A DNA stretch of 11,605 bases from Thermoproteota archaeon (GCA_003661385.1 QMWA01000033.1:1-11605), one strand, 5' to 3'. Counted from the first letter of the stretch, positions 5,264-11,602 are shown. Made by a program: numbers and translations. Notes: a model not told the origin generated them from the letters alone.

Positions 5264-6976
5264 TTGCGGGCTGTAGTACTGGATGGATATAGTGATGAGC
5301 CAGCTGGGCTAGGTGTCCCCCCATACCTGGATGTCTACTCTAGGTACGTTGCTGGAGCAATCTGGTCTGTCGAGCATGCAGCTGAAGTCCTATACTTCAC
5401 CGTCGACCAGGCTAGAGCTGACTTCAGTAGGTTCGCCAAGGCGGCTAGCAGAGCAGACCTCCTAGTTGTCGTAGCTGGGGTATGTGTGCCAGGGAAGTAC
5501 CTTGGTGGAGAGCCCATCAGGCTTGAGGAGCTCAAGGCATGGAGCAAGCTAATAAGGGGGCCTGTTAAGGTGCTTGGTGGGCCAGCTGCCAAATTCGGCT
5601 TCGGAATTGAGGGAGGTAGGGTAGCTAAGCTGCCATCAGAGGCCTCTGAGGGCTTCGACCTGGTTGCAACAGGCGACGTTGAGGCTGTAGTCTATAGGCT
5701 GCTCCAGGAGAATCTCAGAGCTGAGGCAGTTGACCCAGGCGAGGAGAGGCCAAGCCAAGGGTTCATAGCTGAGCTAGCAGTCCGTGGAGCTAAGCTCGTG
5801 GTCCAGCACCCATGCTATAGGAGGAACCTGATATGTGAGATAGAGACGTATAGGGGGTGCCCTAGAGCTGTAGTCGGTGGGTGCAGCTTCTGCATCGAGC
5901 CCCTCAGGGGGCTTCCCCAGTTTAGGGAGCCGAGGGATGTGGTCAGGGAGGTTGAGGCCCTGTATAAGGCGGGGGTGGAGTTCATAAGGCTTGGGAGGCA
6001 GCCTGACTTCTTCACATACATGGCTAGAGGCGTAGGTGACCTTGAGTTCCCTGAGCCTAGGCCAGAGGAGATAGAGAAGCTCCTCGCTGGGATCAGGGCC
6101 ATGGCCCCTGGGCTGAGGACGCTGCACATAGACAACGTGAACCCTGGGACAGTATACCACCACCCAGAGGAGTCTAGGAGGATAGCTAAAATACTGCTTA
6201 AGTACCATACGCCAGGAGATGTGGCAGCCTACGGGATTGAGTCAGCTGACCCAAGGGTAGTCAAGCTGAACAACCTCAAGGTCATGCCAGATGAGGCCTT
6301 TGAGGCCATAAGACTGCTCAATGAGGTGGGGGCAGTTAGAGGCTGGAATGGGCTGCCGCACCTCCTTCCTGGAGTCAACTTCGTCTATGGGCTGATAGGT
6401 GAGACCAAGGAGACATACGGGCTCAACCTGGAGTTCATGAAGAGGGTGCTAGAGGAAGGGCTGATGGTCCGGAGGATAAATCTCAGGCAGGTCATGGCCT
6501 TCCCAGGCACAAGGATGTGGAGCTACGGGGACCAGGTCATCAGAAGGCACAGGAGGCTTTTCCAAGCCCACAAGCTCAGGATGAGGAGGGAAGTAGACCT
6601 CCCTATGCTGAGGAGAGTGGTGCCAGCTTGGACCATCCTCAGAGAGGTGTACGTGGAGAAGGCTGGGAGAAACCTGACCTACGCTAGGCAGGTTGGAGCA
6701 TACCCTATCCTAGTCTGCTGCAGGGAGAAGCTTGAGCTAGGCAGGTTCATGGACTTCACGGTTGTAGCCCACGGCTACAGGTCTGTGACAGGCATCCCAC
6801 ACCCACTTGACCTGAACAAAGCTTCAAGGAGGCTCCTAGAGGACATCCCACTGATAGGCAGGAGGAGAGCATACAGGATAGCAGCCAGGAGGCCTATAAG
6901 GAGCCTAAGTGAGCTGGCAGAAGCCCTAGGCAGCAGGAAGGCAGCTGAGAAGCTCAAGCCCTACATAAAGCTTTAA
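5264..6976 (+). CDS. Radical SAM protein with C-terminal helix-hairpin-helix region (COG1031-like)
   Basis: 570 residues from TTG 5264. The first 150 or so residues (AVVLDGYSD, VVAGVCVPGKYLGGEP, VKVLGGPAAKFG) resemble the Rossmann-like, B12-binding-type domain found in YgiQ-like radical SAM enzymes. The iron-sulfur motif is C199-x7-C207-x2-C210 (YRGCPRAVVGGCSFC), a wider first gap than the classic Cx3C but typical of this archaeal group. GIESADPRVVKLNN and GLIGETKETYG fit the SAM-barrel core. From about 515 on, LDLNKASRRLLEDIPLIG and the next 37 residues look like a ComEA-type helix-hairpin-helix, suggesting nucleic acid contact. The reaction is unknown. The frame is open for another 101 codons upstream, but that part is antisense to the ZIP gene. 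TTG 5264 sits 25.5 nt after the TATA centre, so I take it as the start. Confidence 0.85.
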   Translation: MRAVVLDGYSDEPAGLGVPPYLDVYSRYVAGAIWSVEHAAEVLYFTVDQARADFSRFAKAASRADLLVVVAGVCVPGKYLGGEPIRLEELKAWSKLIRGPVKVLGGPAAKFGFGIEGGRVAKLPSEASEGFDLVATGDVEAVVYRLLQENLRAEAVDPGEERPSQGFIAELAVRGAKLVVQHPCYRRNLICEIETYRGCPRAVVGGCSFCIEPLRGLPQFREPRDVVREVEALYKAGVEFIRLGRQPDFFTYMARGVGDLEFPEPRPEEIEKLLAGIRAMAPGLRTLHIDNVNPGTVYHHPEESRRIAKILLKYHTPGDVAAYGIESADPRVVKLNNLKVMPDEAFEAIRLLNEVGAVRGWNGLPHLLPGVNFVYGLIGETKETYGLNLEFMKRVLEEGLMVRRINLRQVMAFPGTRMWSYGDQVIRRHRRLFQAHKLRMRREVDLPMLRRVVPAWTILREVYVEKAGRNLTYARQVGAYPILVCCREKLELGRFMDFTVVAHGYRSVTGIPHPLDLNKASRRLLEDIPLIGRRRAYRIAARRPIRSLSELAEALGSRKAAEKLKPYIKL

Positions 6977-7175
6977 GGCATAAACCCAGGCTCCACCCTC
7001 AGCAGCATCTGCCCACACGCAGCCAACTCAGGAGAGCAGCATCTTCTACTGAGCTCAACTGGACACTGGAGCCGAAAGCCCAGTCCACCAGGCCTTAGTA
7101 AGCATCCTGAAAGCTGAAGCAAGACGCCTTGAGGAGCTAAGGCTAATCCCATCCTCAAATAGCATTGATAGCATC

Positions 7176-7183
7176 CTTAAATA
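7176..7183 (+). promoter_or_regulatory. TATA box of the vapBC operon
   Basis: CTTAAATA, centred near 7179.5. The expected transcription start is about 7205, 13 nt before the vapB ATG, so unlike its neighbours this operon would have a short leader containing an SD. Confidence 0.6.
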
Positions 7184-7206
7184 CTGGCTGTAAGTGATAG
7201 GTTATG

Positions 7207-7212
7207 GGTGAT
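7207..7212 (+). promoter_or_regulatory. SD site of vapB
   Basis: GGTGAT, the full anti-16S match expected in Crenarchaea, 5 nt before ATG 7218. It decides the vapB start. It also lies inside the out-of-frame mini-ORF 7204-7242. Confidence 0.6.
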
Positions 7213-7217
7213 GAGCT

Positions 7218-7424
7218 ATGGTGGCTACCACCATACCTGTAAGCATTGAGACCAAGAGGGAGCTTGAGGCAGTTAAGGGAGATAGGACATGGGATGAGGT
7301 TATCAGGGAGCTCCTGCACGTGTATAGGAGAGAGAAGGCCAGGAAAGCCCTGATGGAGCTGAGGAAGATCCCATTAGACATGGAGTACAGGGAGGTGAGG
7401 CTGAAATTAGGCTTAAGAGAGTGA
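7218..7424 (+). CDS. vapB: VapB-family antitoxin
   Basis: 68 residues. The N-terminal half (TTIPVSIETKRELEAVKG, then RTWDEVIRELLHVY) fits a DNA-binding ribbon-helix-helix or similar dimerisation domain: a short strand followed by two helices. The C-terminal half (ARKALMELRKIPLDMEYREV) would be the tail that wraps and blocks the toxin's active site. The stop TGA overlaps the start of vapC, so the pair is translationally coupled. Antitoxins of this type also repress their own operon. The gene has a decayed relative at 8677. Confidence 0.85.
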   Translation: MVATTIPVSIETKRELEAVKGDRTWDEVIRELLHVYRREKARKALMELRKIPLDMEYREVRLKLGLRE

Positions 7425-7813
7425 TGCTCGACACCGATGTCGTGATAGAGGTGGATAAGGGGAGGCTGGAGCTGCCTGATGCCGCATGCTACATCTCAGC
7501 CCTAACCCTCTACGAGTACATCAGGGGGAAGAGGGACTACAGGAGAGCTAAGGAGCTAGCTGAGCAAGTGTACTATGTGCTGCCAGTCAGCAACAAGGTG
7601 CTGCTCCTCGCGTCAGGGATCTGGAGAAAGCTGAAGACAGCTGGCATGCTAGTAGATGACAGAGACCTCCTGATAGGCGCCACAGCAATAGCCCATGAGC
7701 TGCCGCTATACACCCTCAACAGAAGGCACTACGAGAGGCTACTGGAATACGGGCTCCAGCTCTGGCCTCAAACACCTAGAGGACAAGCAAAACCTAGCTC
7801 CAAGCCTACATGA
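7421..7813 (+). CDS. vapC: VapC-family toxin, PIN-domain ribonuclease
   Basis: 130 residues, usual PIN size. Acidic metal ligands are visible: D4 in MLDTDVV, E32 in LYEYIRG and D82 in VDDRDLLIGATAI. The late motif TLNRRHYERL (98-107) has histidine where many PIN domains have aspartate, a variant common in VapC. Such toxins cut RNA in a magnesium-dependent way when VapB is lost. GTG 7421 overlaps the vapB end by 4 nt; ATG 7424, with a 1-nt TGATG overlap, is an equally good start and changes one residue. The last 15 residues (PQTPRGQAKPSSKPT) are polar and probably disordered. All of the catalytic set is present, so it is probably active. Confidence 0.88.
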   Translation: MMLDTDVVIEVDKGRLELPDAACYISALTLYEYIRGKRDYRRAKELAEQVYYVLPVSNKVLLLASGIWRKLKTAGMLVDDRDLLIGATAIAHELPLYTLNRRHYERLLEYGLQLWPQTPRGQAKPSSKPT

Positions 7814-7952
7814 GAGCACACAGCTACCAGTCTACAGGCTACAACAGACCTGCTAGAGCCTGACATGGAGGAGCTCCACTTGAGCTTAAGCCCACTACTG
7901 GCATCAGCTGGATGCCTCAGGAATCTTCCTGTGGCCAGCATTAACAAGCTCT

Positions 7953-7957
7953 AAAAA
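7953..7957 (-). terminator. Possible T-run terminator after the MNT gene
   Basis: Five T on the minus strand, about 60 nt after the MNT stop codon, where an archaeal U-rich terminator could act. The interval 7814-8018 shows no gene and no other clear signal. Confidence 0.2.
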
Positions 7958-8018
7958 TGGGCGCCGGCTGTAGTTGAGCTGCCCTGCGGGGATTAAAGCT
8001 AGAGATGAGCTGGCATTA

Positions 8019-8456
8019 CTATCCTGCTAGAGAGAACTCTAGAGCTCCATTTCTCCTCCTAACCCTCACTTTACCTCGAACACCCTCCTCATAGAGCTTT
8101 CTCAGCTTGCTCCAGAAGCCATCATCATGGATGACTACACCAAACTCCATAGCCTCTATGATGGTGGTGTCAGCCTTCTCCAAGGCATCTATAGCCTCCC
8201 TCACAGTGTAGGGCTTCGGATCCACAGTACCCAAGCCAGGAGCCTCTAGGACAGGCCTAATATCCCTCCTGCTCCCCAGAACCAAGACCAAGTCTATGTC
8301 ACTATGAGGCCTCCATCCTCCTCTAGCCCCCGACCCTATAACGACAGCAGCCTTCACATCAGCCCCAGCCTCGATAAGAGAAGCCACAAACTCCTCAGCT
8401 ACAGCTCTAGCAGACCTCCCATCCCAGAGCTCACCTAACAAGCTTACCAGCCTCAC
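8019..8456 (-). CDS. MNT-domain nucleotidyltransferase (HEPN/MNT pair)
   Basis: 145 residues with the minimal nucleotidyltransferase signature GSGARGGWRPHSDIDL (41-56): the GS motif followed by the metal-binding D53 and D55. A third acidic residue may be D79 or lie near HDD (110-112). In HEPN/MNT toxin-antitoxin pairs (type VII) the MNT protein is the antitoxin and inactivates the HEPN ribonuclease by adding AMP. Here a short HEPN-like ORF lies just upstream and overlaps by 26 nt. The start is GTG 8456. The basic C-terminus (GKVRVRRRNG) could touch RNA. Because its partner looks truncated, this MNT gene may be an orphan that has outlived its toxin. Confidence 0.8.
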   Translation of the reverse strand: MRLVSLLGELWDGRSARAVAEEFVASLIEAGADVKAAVVIGSGARGGWRPHSDIDLVLVLGSRRDIRPVLEAPGLGTVDPKPYTVREAIDALEKADTTIIEAMEFGVVIHDDGFWSKLRKLYEEGVRGKVRVRRRNGALEFSLAG

Positions 8457-8610
8457 TCCAGATAGCCTTCATCACAGCAATGCACTCCTCGGCTACACTC
8501 CTACAGTATACCACACCAAGCCTCTTAGCTGCATTAGGGTACCTGGAGGCATAGTAGTGTACTGACAGCTTCCTCAAGTCTCCTCCGTTGACAGCTACGC
8601 CGCGCGCCAT
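8431..8610 (-). CDS. Short HEPN-like protein, probably truncated
   Basis: 59 codons from ATG 8610 to TGA 8431. It ends like archaeal HEPN proteins: DLRKLSVHYYASRYPNAAKR followed by a helix RSVAEECIAVMKAIWSE. RKLSVH (13-18) fits the R-x4-H pattern of HEPN ribonucleases. Full HEPN proteins are about 120-140 residues, so the N-terminal half is missing. TAG stands directly before the ATG, and I found no SD. A TATA box at 8654-8662 could give a 22-nt leader. It may be a remnant of the toxin whose partner is the MNT protein, or a short active form. The family call rests on motif resemblance only. Confidence 0.55.
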   Translation of the reverse strand: MARGVAVNGGDLRKLSVHYYASRYPNAAKRLGVVYCRSVAEECIAVMKAIWSEAGKLVR

Positions 8611-8653
8611 CTAGAGAAGGCAACCAGACACCACCAGTATGTGACCAGAACCT

Positions 8654-8662
8654 CTTAAAATA
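8654..8662. promoter_or_regulatory. TATA box between the HEPN-like ORF and the vapBC remnant
   Basis: CTTAAAATA on plus, TATTTTAAG on minus. It could serve the minus-strand HEPN/MNT pair (48 nt before ATG 8610) or be the former promoter of the decayed vapBC copy (about 19 nt before ATG 8677). Neither distance is the leaderless 25 nt seen elsewhere. Confidence 0.35.
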
Positions 8663-8676
8663 CCATAACACTGGCT

Positions 8677-9107
8677 ATGGCAGCTATAGCCATCGACGTG
8701 GAGTAGGATTACCTGAGGCAAAGTGTTTGGATAAAAGTGTCAAAGAGACCCCACACACGTACAGGGAGGAGGCTAGAGAAGCCCTCAAAGAGCTCAAGAG
8801 GATACCACTAGACATGGGATACGAGGAGATGAGACCGAAATTAAGCTTGAGAGAGCAATGCTATAGTGAAGTGAATAAGAGCAAGCTGAAGCTACCTGAT
8901 GCCACACTCTACACTCCAGCCCCCAAAGAGTTCATGGAGAGAGCTAGGGAGCTAGCCGGGCAGGCGTATTATGAGCTAGCAACAGGATGATGTCTCCTCA
9001 CATCAGGGCTAGCAGGTGACAGAGGCTAGTAGGTGCTACAGCTATTAGCCTTGAGACGCCGGCTGCACACCTCTGGTAGACATTATGGGCTCCAGCTGTG
9101 GATTTAG
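8677..9107 (+). pseudogene. Decayed second copy of vapBC
   Basis: The stretch parallels the intact vapBC at 7218-7813. ATG 8677 starts a damaged VapB N-terminus with TAG at 8704. EALKELKRIPLDM and PKLSLRE match ALMELRKIPLDM and LKLGLRE of VapB. The vapB stop TGA is changed to CAA, which joins the two genes in one 87-codon frame (TTG 8727 to 8990). About six codons holding the catalytic DTD of VapC are gone, and so is part of the region around E32. NKSKLKLPDA and RARELAGQAYY still match VapC. Beyond 8990 the match goes on in broken frames to YGLQLW just before TAG 9105-9107. It cannot make a working toxin; a fused antitoxin-like peptide is possible. Its end touches the stop codon of the convergent Fe-S gene. 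Confidence 0.8.
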
Positions 9108-9682
9108 AGCCCTAGGGAGCTTAAGGGCACTCCACTTAGCTTCAAGTTGCCCTTCAGGTGGGGGCAGTTTGCTAGCTTGGCTTCCCCCTGGTATACCGCG
9201 ACTGCGAAGGCTGAGCAGGTTTGGTAGCCGCAGTCTCCGCAGTCAAGCTTAGGTAGAGTGTGGTATATGTCCATCCACGTGAGCTTGGCCTTAGCCTCCA
9301 GCTCTCTTCTCGTAGGCTTGCCTCTCCTCCGGTACTCTAGGTACGCCTCGTTTAGCATCCTCCTGATCTTCTCTGTGATCTCCTTAGCCTCCCTGATGTC
9401 TCTCGTGTTGGTGACAGCTATCTTCCCTGATGGGAAGAGGGTTATCAGCCTGTTGTACATCCTGAGTGTCAGGATGTTCTCTTCAATGGAGTAGCTGGCT
9501 CTCCCAGGTGGTGTTCTGAGGAAGACGATGGGTATGAGCTCTGAGAGCTCCCTGTCTGCCTGAGCTATGAACCTGATGTACCCTGGTGTGGTGAAGCATG
9601 GTAGGACCTCTCTGATCTCTATCCTCTTCACATAGGCTCTCTTCTCCTCGGACTCGACTAGCAGCTTGTATATGTCAACCAA
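9104..9682 (-). CDS. 4Fe-4S protein with a TBP-like N-terminal region, last gene of a sulfur operon
   Basis: 192 residues from TTG 9682. The C-terminal part (about 135-175) carries C148-x2-C151-x4-C156-x16-C173 (KLDCGDCGYQTCSAF), the single-cluster Fe-S domain (PF04060 type) also found in corrinoid and electron-transfer proteins. The N-terminal part (about 33-113) has ASYSIEENILTLRMYN, LITLFPSGKIAVTNTRDI and then a long helix. This recalls one half of the TATA-binding-protein fold, whose hallmark is IFSSGKMVCTGAKS plus helix. That resemblance is my reading and needs a structure check. TTG is preceded by GGTGAG, which overlaps the stop of the DsrE-family gene before it, so translation is coupled. 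Function unknown; electron transfer for the sulfur relay is an inference from context. Confidence 0.75.
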   Translation of the reverse strand: MVDIYKLLVESEEKRAYVKRIEIREVLPCFTTPGYIRFIAQADRELSELIPIVFLRTPPGRASYSIEENILTLRMYNRLITLFPSGKIAVTNTRDIREAKEITEKIRRMLNEAYLEYRRRGKPTRRELEAKAKLTWMDIYHTLPKLDCGDCGYQTCSAFAVAVYQGEAKLANCPHLKGNLKLSGVPLSSLGL

Positions 9683-9690
9683 GCTCTCAC

Positions 9691-10032
9691 CTAGAAGACT
9701 AGCACCCAGCTTGCCTCCATGGCAGCTTTAGCTATCTCCTTCTGGTCAGCGACCTTAGCGTGCTCTACGAGCTCATCTCTTCGGATGCCCCTCTCCTCCA
9801 TGGACTTCCCGTCGACTAGGAGCTTTACATCAGGGTAAGATGCGTACAGCAGGTCCTCTATGCTGGGGCCCTGGGGCCTCTGCCCTCTCATTGCAGCGTA
9901 GACGCCGTCTCCGACTAGCAGTAGAGTAGAGGAGATGCCCTTTTCAGCGCAGGCTAATGCAGTGTAGGCTGCTCCAAGCGCGTCCTCCCTCCCATATGGT
10001 GGCTTGGTGAGCACTACCAGCAAGCTACTCAC
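9691..10032 (-). CDS. DsrE-family protein, DsrF/TusC-like (no relay cysteine)
   Basis: 113 residues from GTG 10032. The opening TKPPYGREDALGAAYTALAC and LLLVGDGVYAAMRGQ (38-51) resemble DsrF/TusC subunits of the sulfur-relay hexamer. At the position where the two sister proteins have the relay cysteine (Cx6RG) it has aspartate: D74 with R81-G82. It may therefore be structural and not a sulfur carrier; C28 is its only cysteine. TTG 10023 is an alternative start with the better-spaced GGTGAG, but GTG 10032 gives an N-terminus that aligns with its sisters. GTG 10032 overlaps the end of the previous gene by 8 nt, so they are co-translated. Confidence 0.75.
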   Translation of the reverse strand: MSSLLVVLTKPPYGREDALGAAYTALACAEKGISSTLLLVGDGVYAAMRGQRPQGPSIEDLLYASYPDVKLLVDGKSMEERGIRRDELVEHAKVADQKEIAKAAMEASWVLVF

Positions 10033-10378
10033 CTAGCGCTATGAGCTTAGCTCCACTCTTAAGCAGCTCAGGTAGCTTGTATATGCTCGAGACCTCTACT
10101 CCATGCACGTATCCGCTGCTTCCATAGCCTCTCGCACCGGCACACCTAGCACATGAGAAAACCCTGAGCCCTCTAGCTATGAGAGTGGACAGCCTCCTCT
10201 CAGCGTTAGGTAGGCACAGAGGCCTCTGCCCTCTCTTAGGTAGGTGCACTCCATCCATGTACAGGAAGAGGCAGACATCATAGCCCTTATCAAGGGCTTT
10301 CTCACAGATGTCGAGAGCTATCTCAGCTAGCTGCGAGGTGTACGGTGGAGCAGCCAGGTACACGACAAGCCGCTTCAA
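10025..10378 (-). CDS. DsrE-family sulfur-relay protein (cysteine-bearing)
   Basis: 117 residues from TTG 10378, preceded by GGTGGG that overlaps the stop of the gene before. Fold landmarks of the DsrE family: an opening strand RLVVYLAAPPY, a helix, and CLFLYMDGVHLPKRGQ (36-51). C76 with R83-G84 (SCARCAGARGYG) is at the active-cysteine position of DsrE/TusD, and C79 stands nearby as a second thiol. Such proteins accept and pass on persulfide sulfur, usually in a DsrEFH/TusBCD complex with a TusA partner. No tusA is in the window. The two extra cysteines (C36, C55) are unusual and could bind metal or form disulfides. Confidence 0.75.
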   Translation of the reverse strand: MKRLVVYLAAPPYTSQLAEIALDICEKALDKGYDVCLFLYMDGVHLPKRGQRPLCLPNAERRLSTLIARGLRVFSCARCAGARGYGSSGYVHGVEVSSIYKLPELLKSGAKLIALGE

Positions 10379-10388
10379 GCAGGCCCAC

Positions 10389-10715
10389 CTACACTGAGAC
10401 TACGTGGCTACACCTCTCCACTGCATCCTCCACAAGCTGAAGGTAGAAGTCCTCTAGCACCCTAACCCCATCCAGCAGGCTGCTCTCCTTGACTCCACGA
10501 GCCTCAAGGTCCTTCCTGCACACATACACCTCACAGCCAGCTGAAGCGAGCATCTTGACTGTTCTACACTGCCTCCTTGCAGCCAGCACAGCATCGCTGG
10601 CTAGGTACAAGGCGACCTCACCTCCACTTCTCTTCACCTCAGTAGCGAGCTCCAGGACCCAGGTGAGCTCACCTAGCCTTGACGGGGGCTTAGTGGCTAG
10701 TATCAGGAGCCTCAT
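10389..10715 (-). CDS. DsrE-family sulfur-relay protein (cysteine-bearing)
   Basis: 108 residues from ATG 10715. RLLILATKPP opens the protein and EVALYLASDAVLAARR (33-48) matches the second strand and helix of the DsrE fold. C66 with R73-G74 (VYVCRKDLEARGV) is the candidate sulfur-carrying cysteine; C61 is close by. The end (ERCSHVVSV) is typical of the last strand. ATG overlaps the stop of the TauE/SafE gene by 4 nt (ATGA), showing one operon. Which of DsrE, DsrF or DsrH it matches best cannot be settled by eye. Confidence 0.72.
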   Translation of the reverse strand: MRLLILATKPPSRLGELTWVLELATEVKRSGGEVALYLASDAVLAARRQCRTVKMLASAGCEVYVCRKDLEARGVKESSLLDGVRVLEDFYLQLVEDAVERCSHVVSV

Positions 10716-11602
10716 GGCAGCAGCTTAGGCCTACCTGTGAGCTGCAGCAGCCCATTTAACACAAGCCTCACTCCAATGTACGTGTAGACTAGGGCAAGTA
10801 GAATCTTGAACCTCGCTGGAGGGGTTCTGTGAGCTAGCTTAGGGCCGAGTTGAGCAAGCAGTACGCTTGGAACCCCTATGCTTAGCCAGGCTATCAGGTT
10901 AAACCAACCGAAGCTCAGTGGAGGGTATTCACTAGGGTGCTTAAGCTGATCTATCCTCCCTAGCACAGCAAAAGACGACGCCCCTATTGACGAGCCTACA
11001 ACCATCGTTGCCAGCGAGATGGGGACAGCTATGTGGACTGGTATATGTAGTAGCGCATTAAGTACAGGCATGTATACTATCCCACCGCCGATGCCTATGA
11101 AATTCGCTATCACACCAGATAGCACACCTCCACTAGCGAACTTCATGACATCAAGCTTTGGCATCTCAGTTGCTGGCAGAGGCTTGGCTTTCATGAACCT
11201 ATATGCTCCAAACAGGCAGAAGAAGCCGAATAGGGTCTTCATAGCTAGGCCAGCGTGAGCTCTGAAGCTGCTGAAGAAGACGAAGGCCATGAGGGAGCCT
11301 AGGAAGCTTCCTACCCCGACAGGTATGGCGAAGCTTAGGTAGTGCCTCACTGGAAACCTCATGCTTTTCCTACGGAGCTCTCCTCTATGCCTAAGCAGCC
11401 CACTGAGTGATGTTGGAACCACTACAGCCATGTTCGTCCCGAAAGCTATCAGTGGAGATAGCGACGCGGAGACACCCATGAACTTCTCAAAGTAGTACAT
11501 CATCACAGGAACCATGATGAAGCATGCGCCGACACCGAAGAAGCTGCTCACAAGGCCGACTAGAGCGCCTGCTATAGCCATCAGGACTATTGGAGTAGCC
11601 AT
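10712..11602 (-). CDS. TauE/SafE family permease (sulfite/sulfonate-type exporter)
   Basis: 296 residues with about eight membrane segments and the family's internal duplication: GALVGLVSSFFGVGACFIMVP near the N-terminus (about 12-32) and SGGVLSGVIANFIGIGGGIV in the second half, each with the glycine-rich FGVG/IGIGGG turn. The loop ASLSPLIAFGTNMAVVVPTS fits the same family. Members export sulfite, sulfoacetate or other sulfur-containing organic anions, or move thiosulfate-like compounds. The gene heads an operon with three DsrE-family genes and an Fe-S protein, so a sulfur anion is the likely cargo; direction is not shown by sequence. ATG 11602 is the likely start, but only three bases lie upstream, so promoter and SD are out of view and an upstream start cannot be excluded. 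Confidence 0.85.
   Translation of the reverse strand: MATPIVLMAIAGALVGLVSSFFGVGACFIMVPVMMYYFEKFMGVSASLSPLIAFGTNMAVVVPTSLSGLLRHRGELRRKSMRFPVRHYLSFAIPVGVGSFLGSLMAFVFFSSFRAHAGLAMKTLFGFFCLFGAYRFMKAKPLPATEMPKLDVMKFASGGVLSGVIANFIGIGGGIVYMPVLNALLHIPVHIAVPISLATMVVGSSIGASSFAVLGRIDQLKHPSEYPPLSFGWFNLIAWLSIGVPSVLLAQLGPKLAHRTPPARFKILLALVYTYIGVRLVLNGLLQLTGRPKLLP

Larger units (their letters stand above)
6977..7217. other. Intergenic region with a possible coding remnant before vapB
   Basis: 241 bases. A plus frame is open from 7053 to TAA 7191-7193 (46 codons) and reads ALVSILKAEARRLEELRLIP then SSNSIDSILKYWL. The helix-like residue mix suggests the tail of a former gene, but it has no good start codon and I cannot name it. 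The vapB promoter overlaps its end. Confidence 0.3.

Noticed and set aside
5774-6208. 144-codon and 106-codon minus ORFs opposite the radical SAM gene
   Set aside because: Both are antisense to the conserved SAM core and show no family features.
7208-7214. GTGATGA, a match to box C of archaeal C/D guide RNAs
   Set aside because: No box D (CTGA) at a fitting distance; the bases are better explained as the vapB SD.
7960-8018. GC-rich stretch after an A-run that looked like a possible small RNA gene
   Set aside because: No tRNA arms, no T-loop motif and no stable long stem could be found by eye.
8027-8042. Perfect inverted repeat CTAGAG-AGAA-CTCTAG
   Set aside because: Lies in the last codons of the MNT gene with no T-run after it. 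Short palindromes with CTAG are common in this sequence, so chance is likely.
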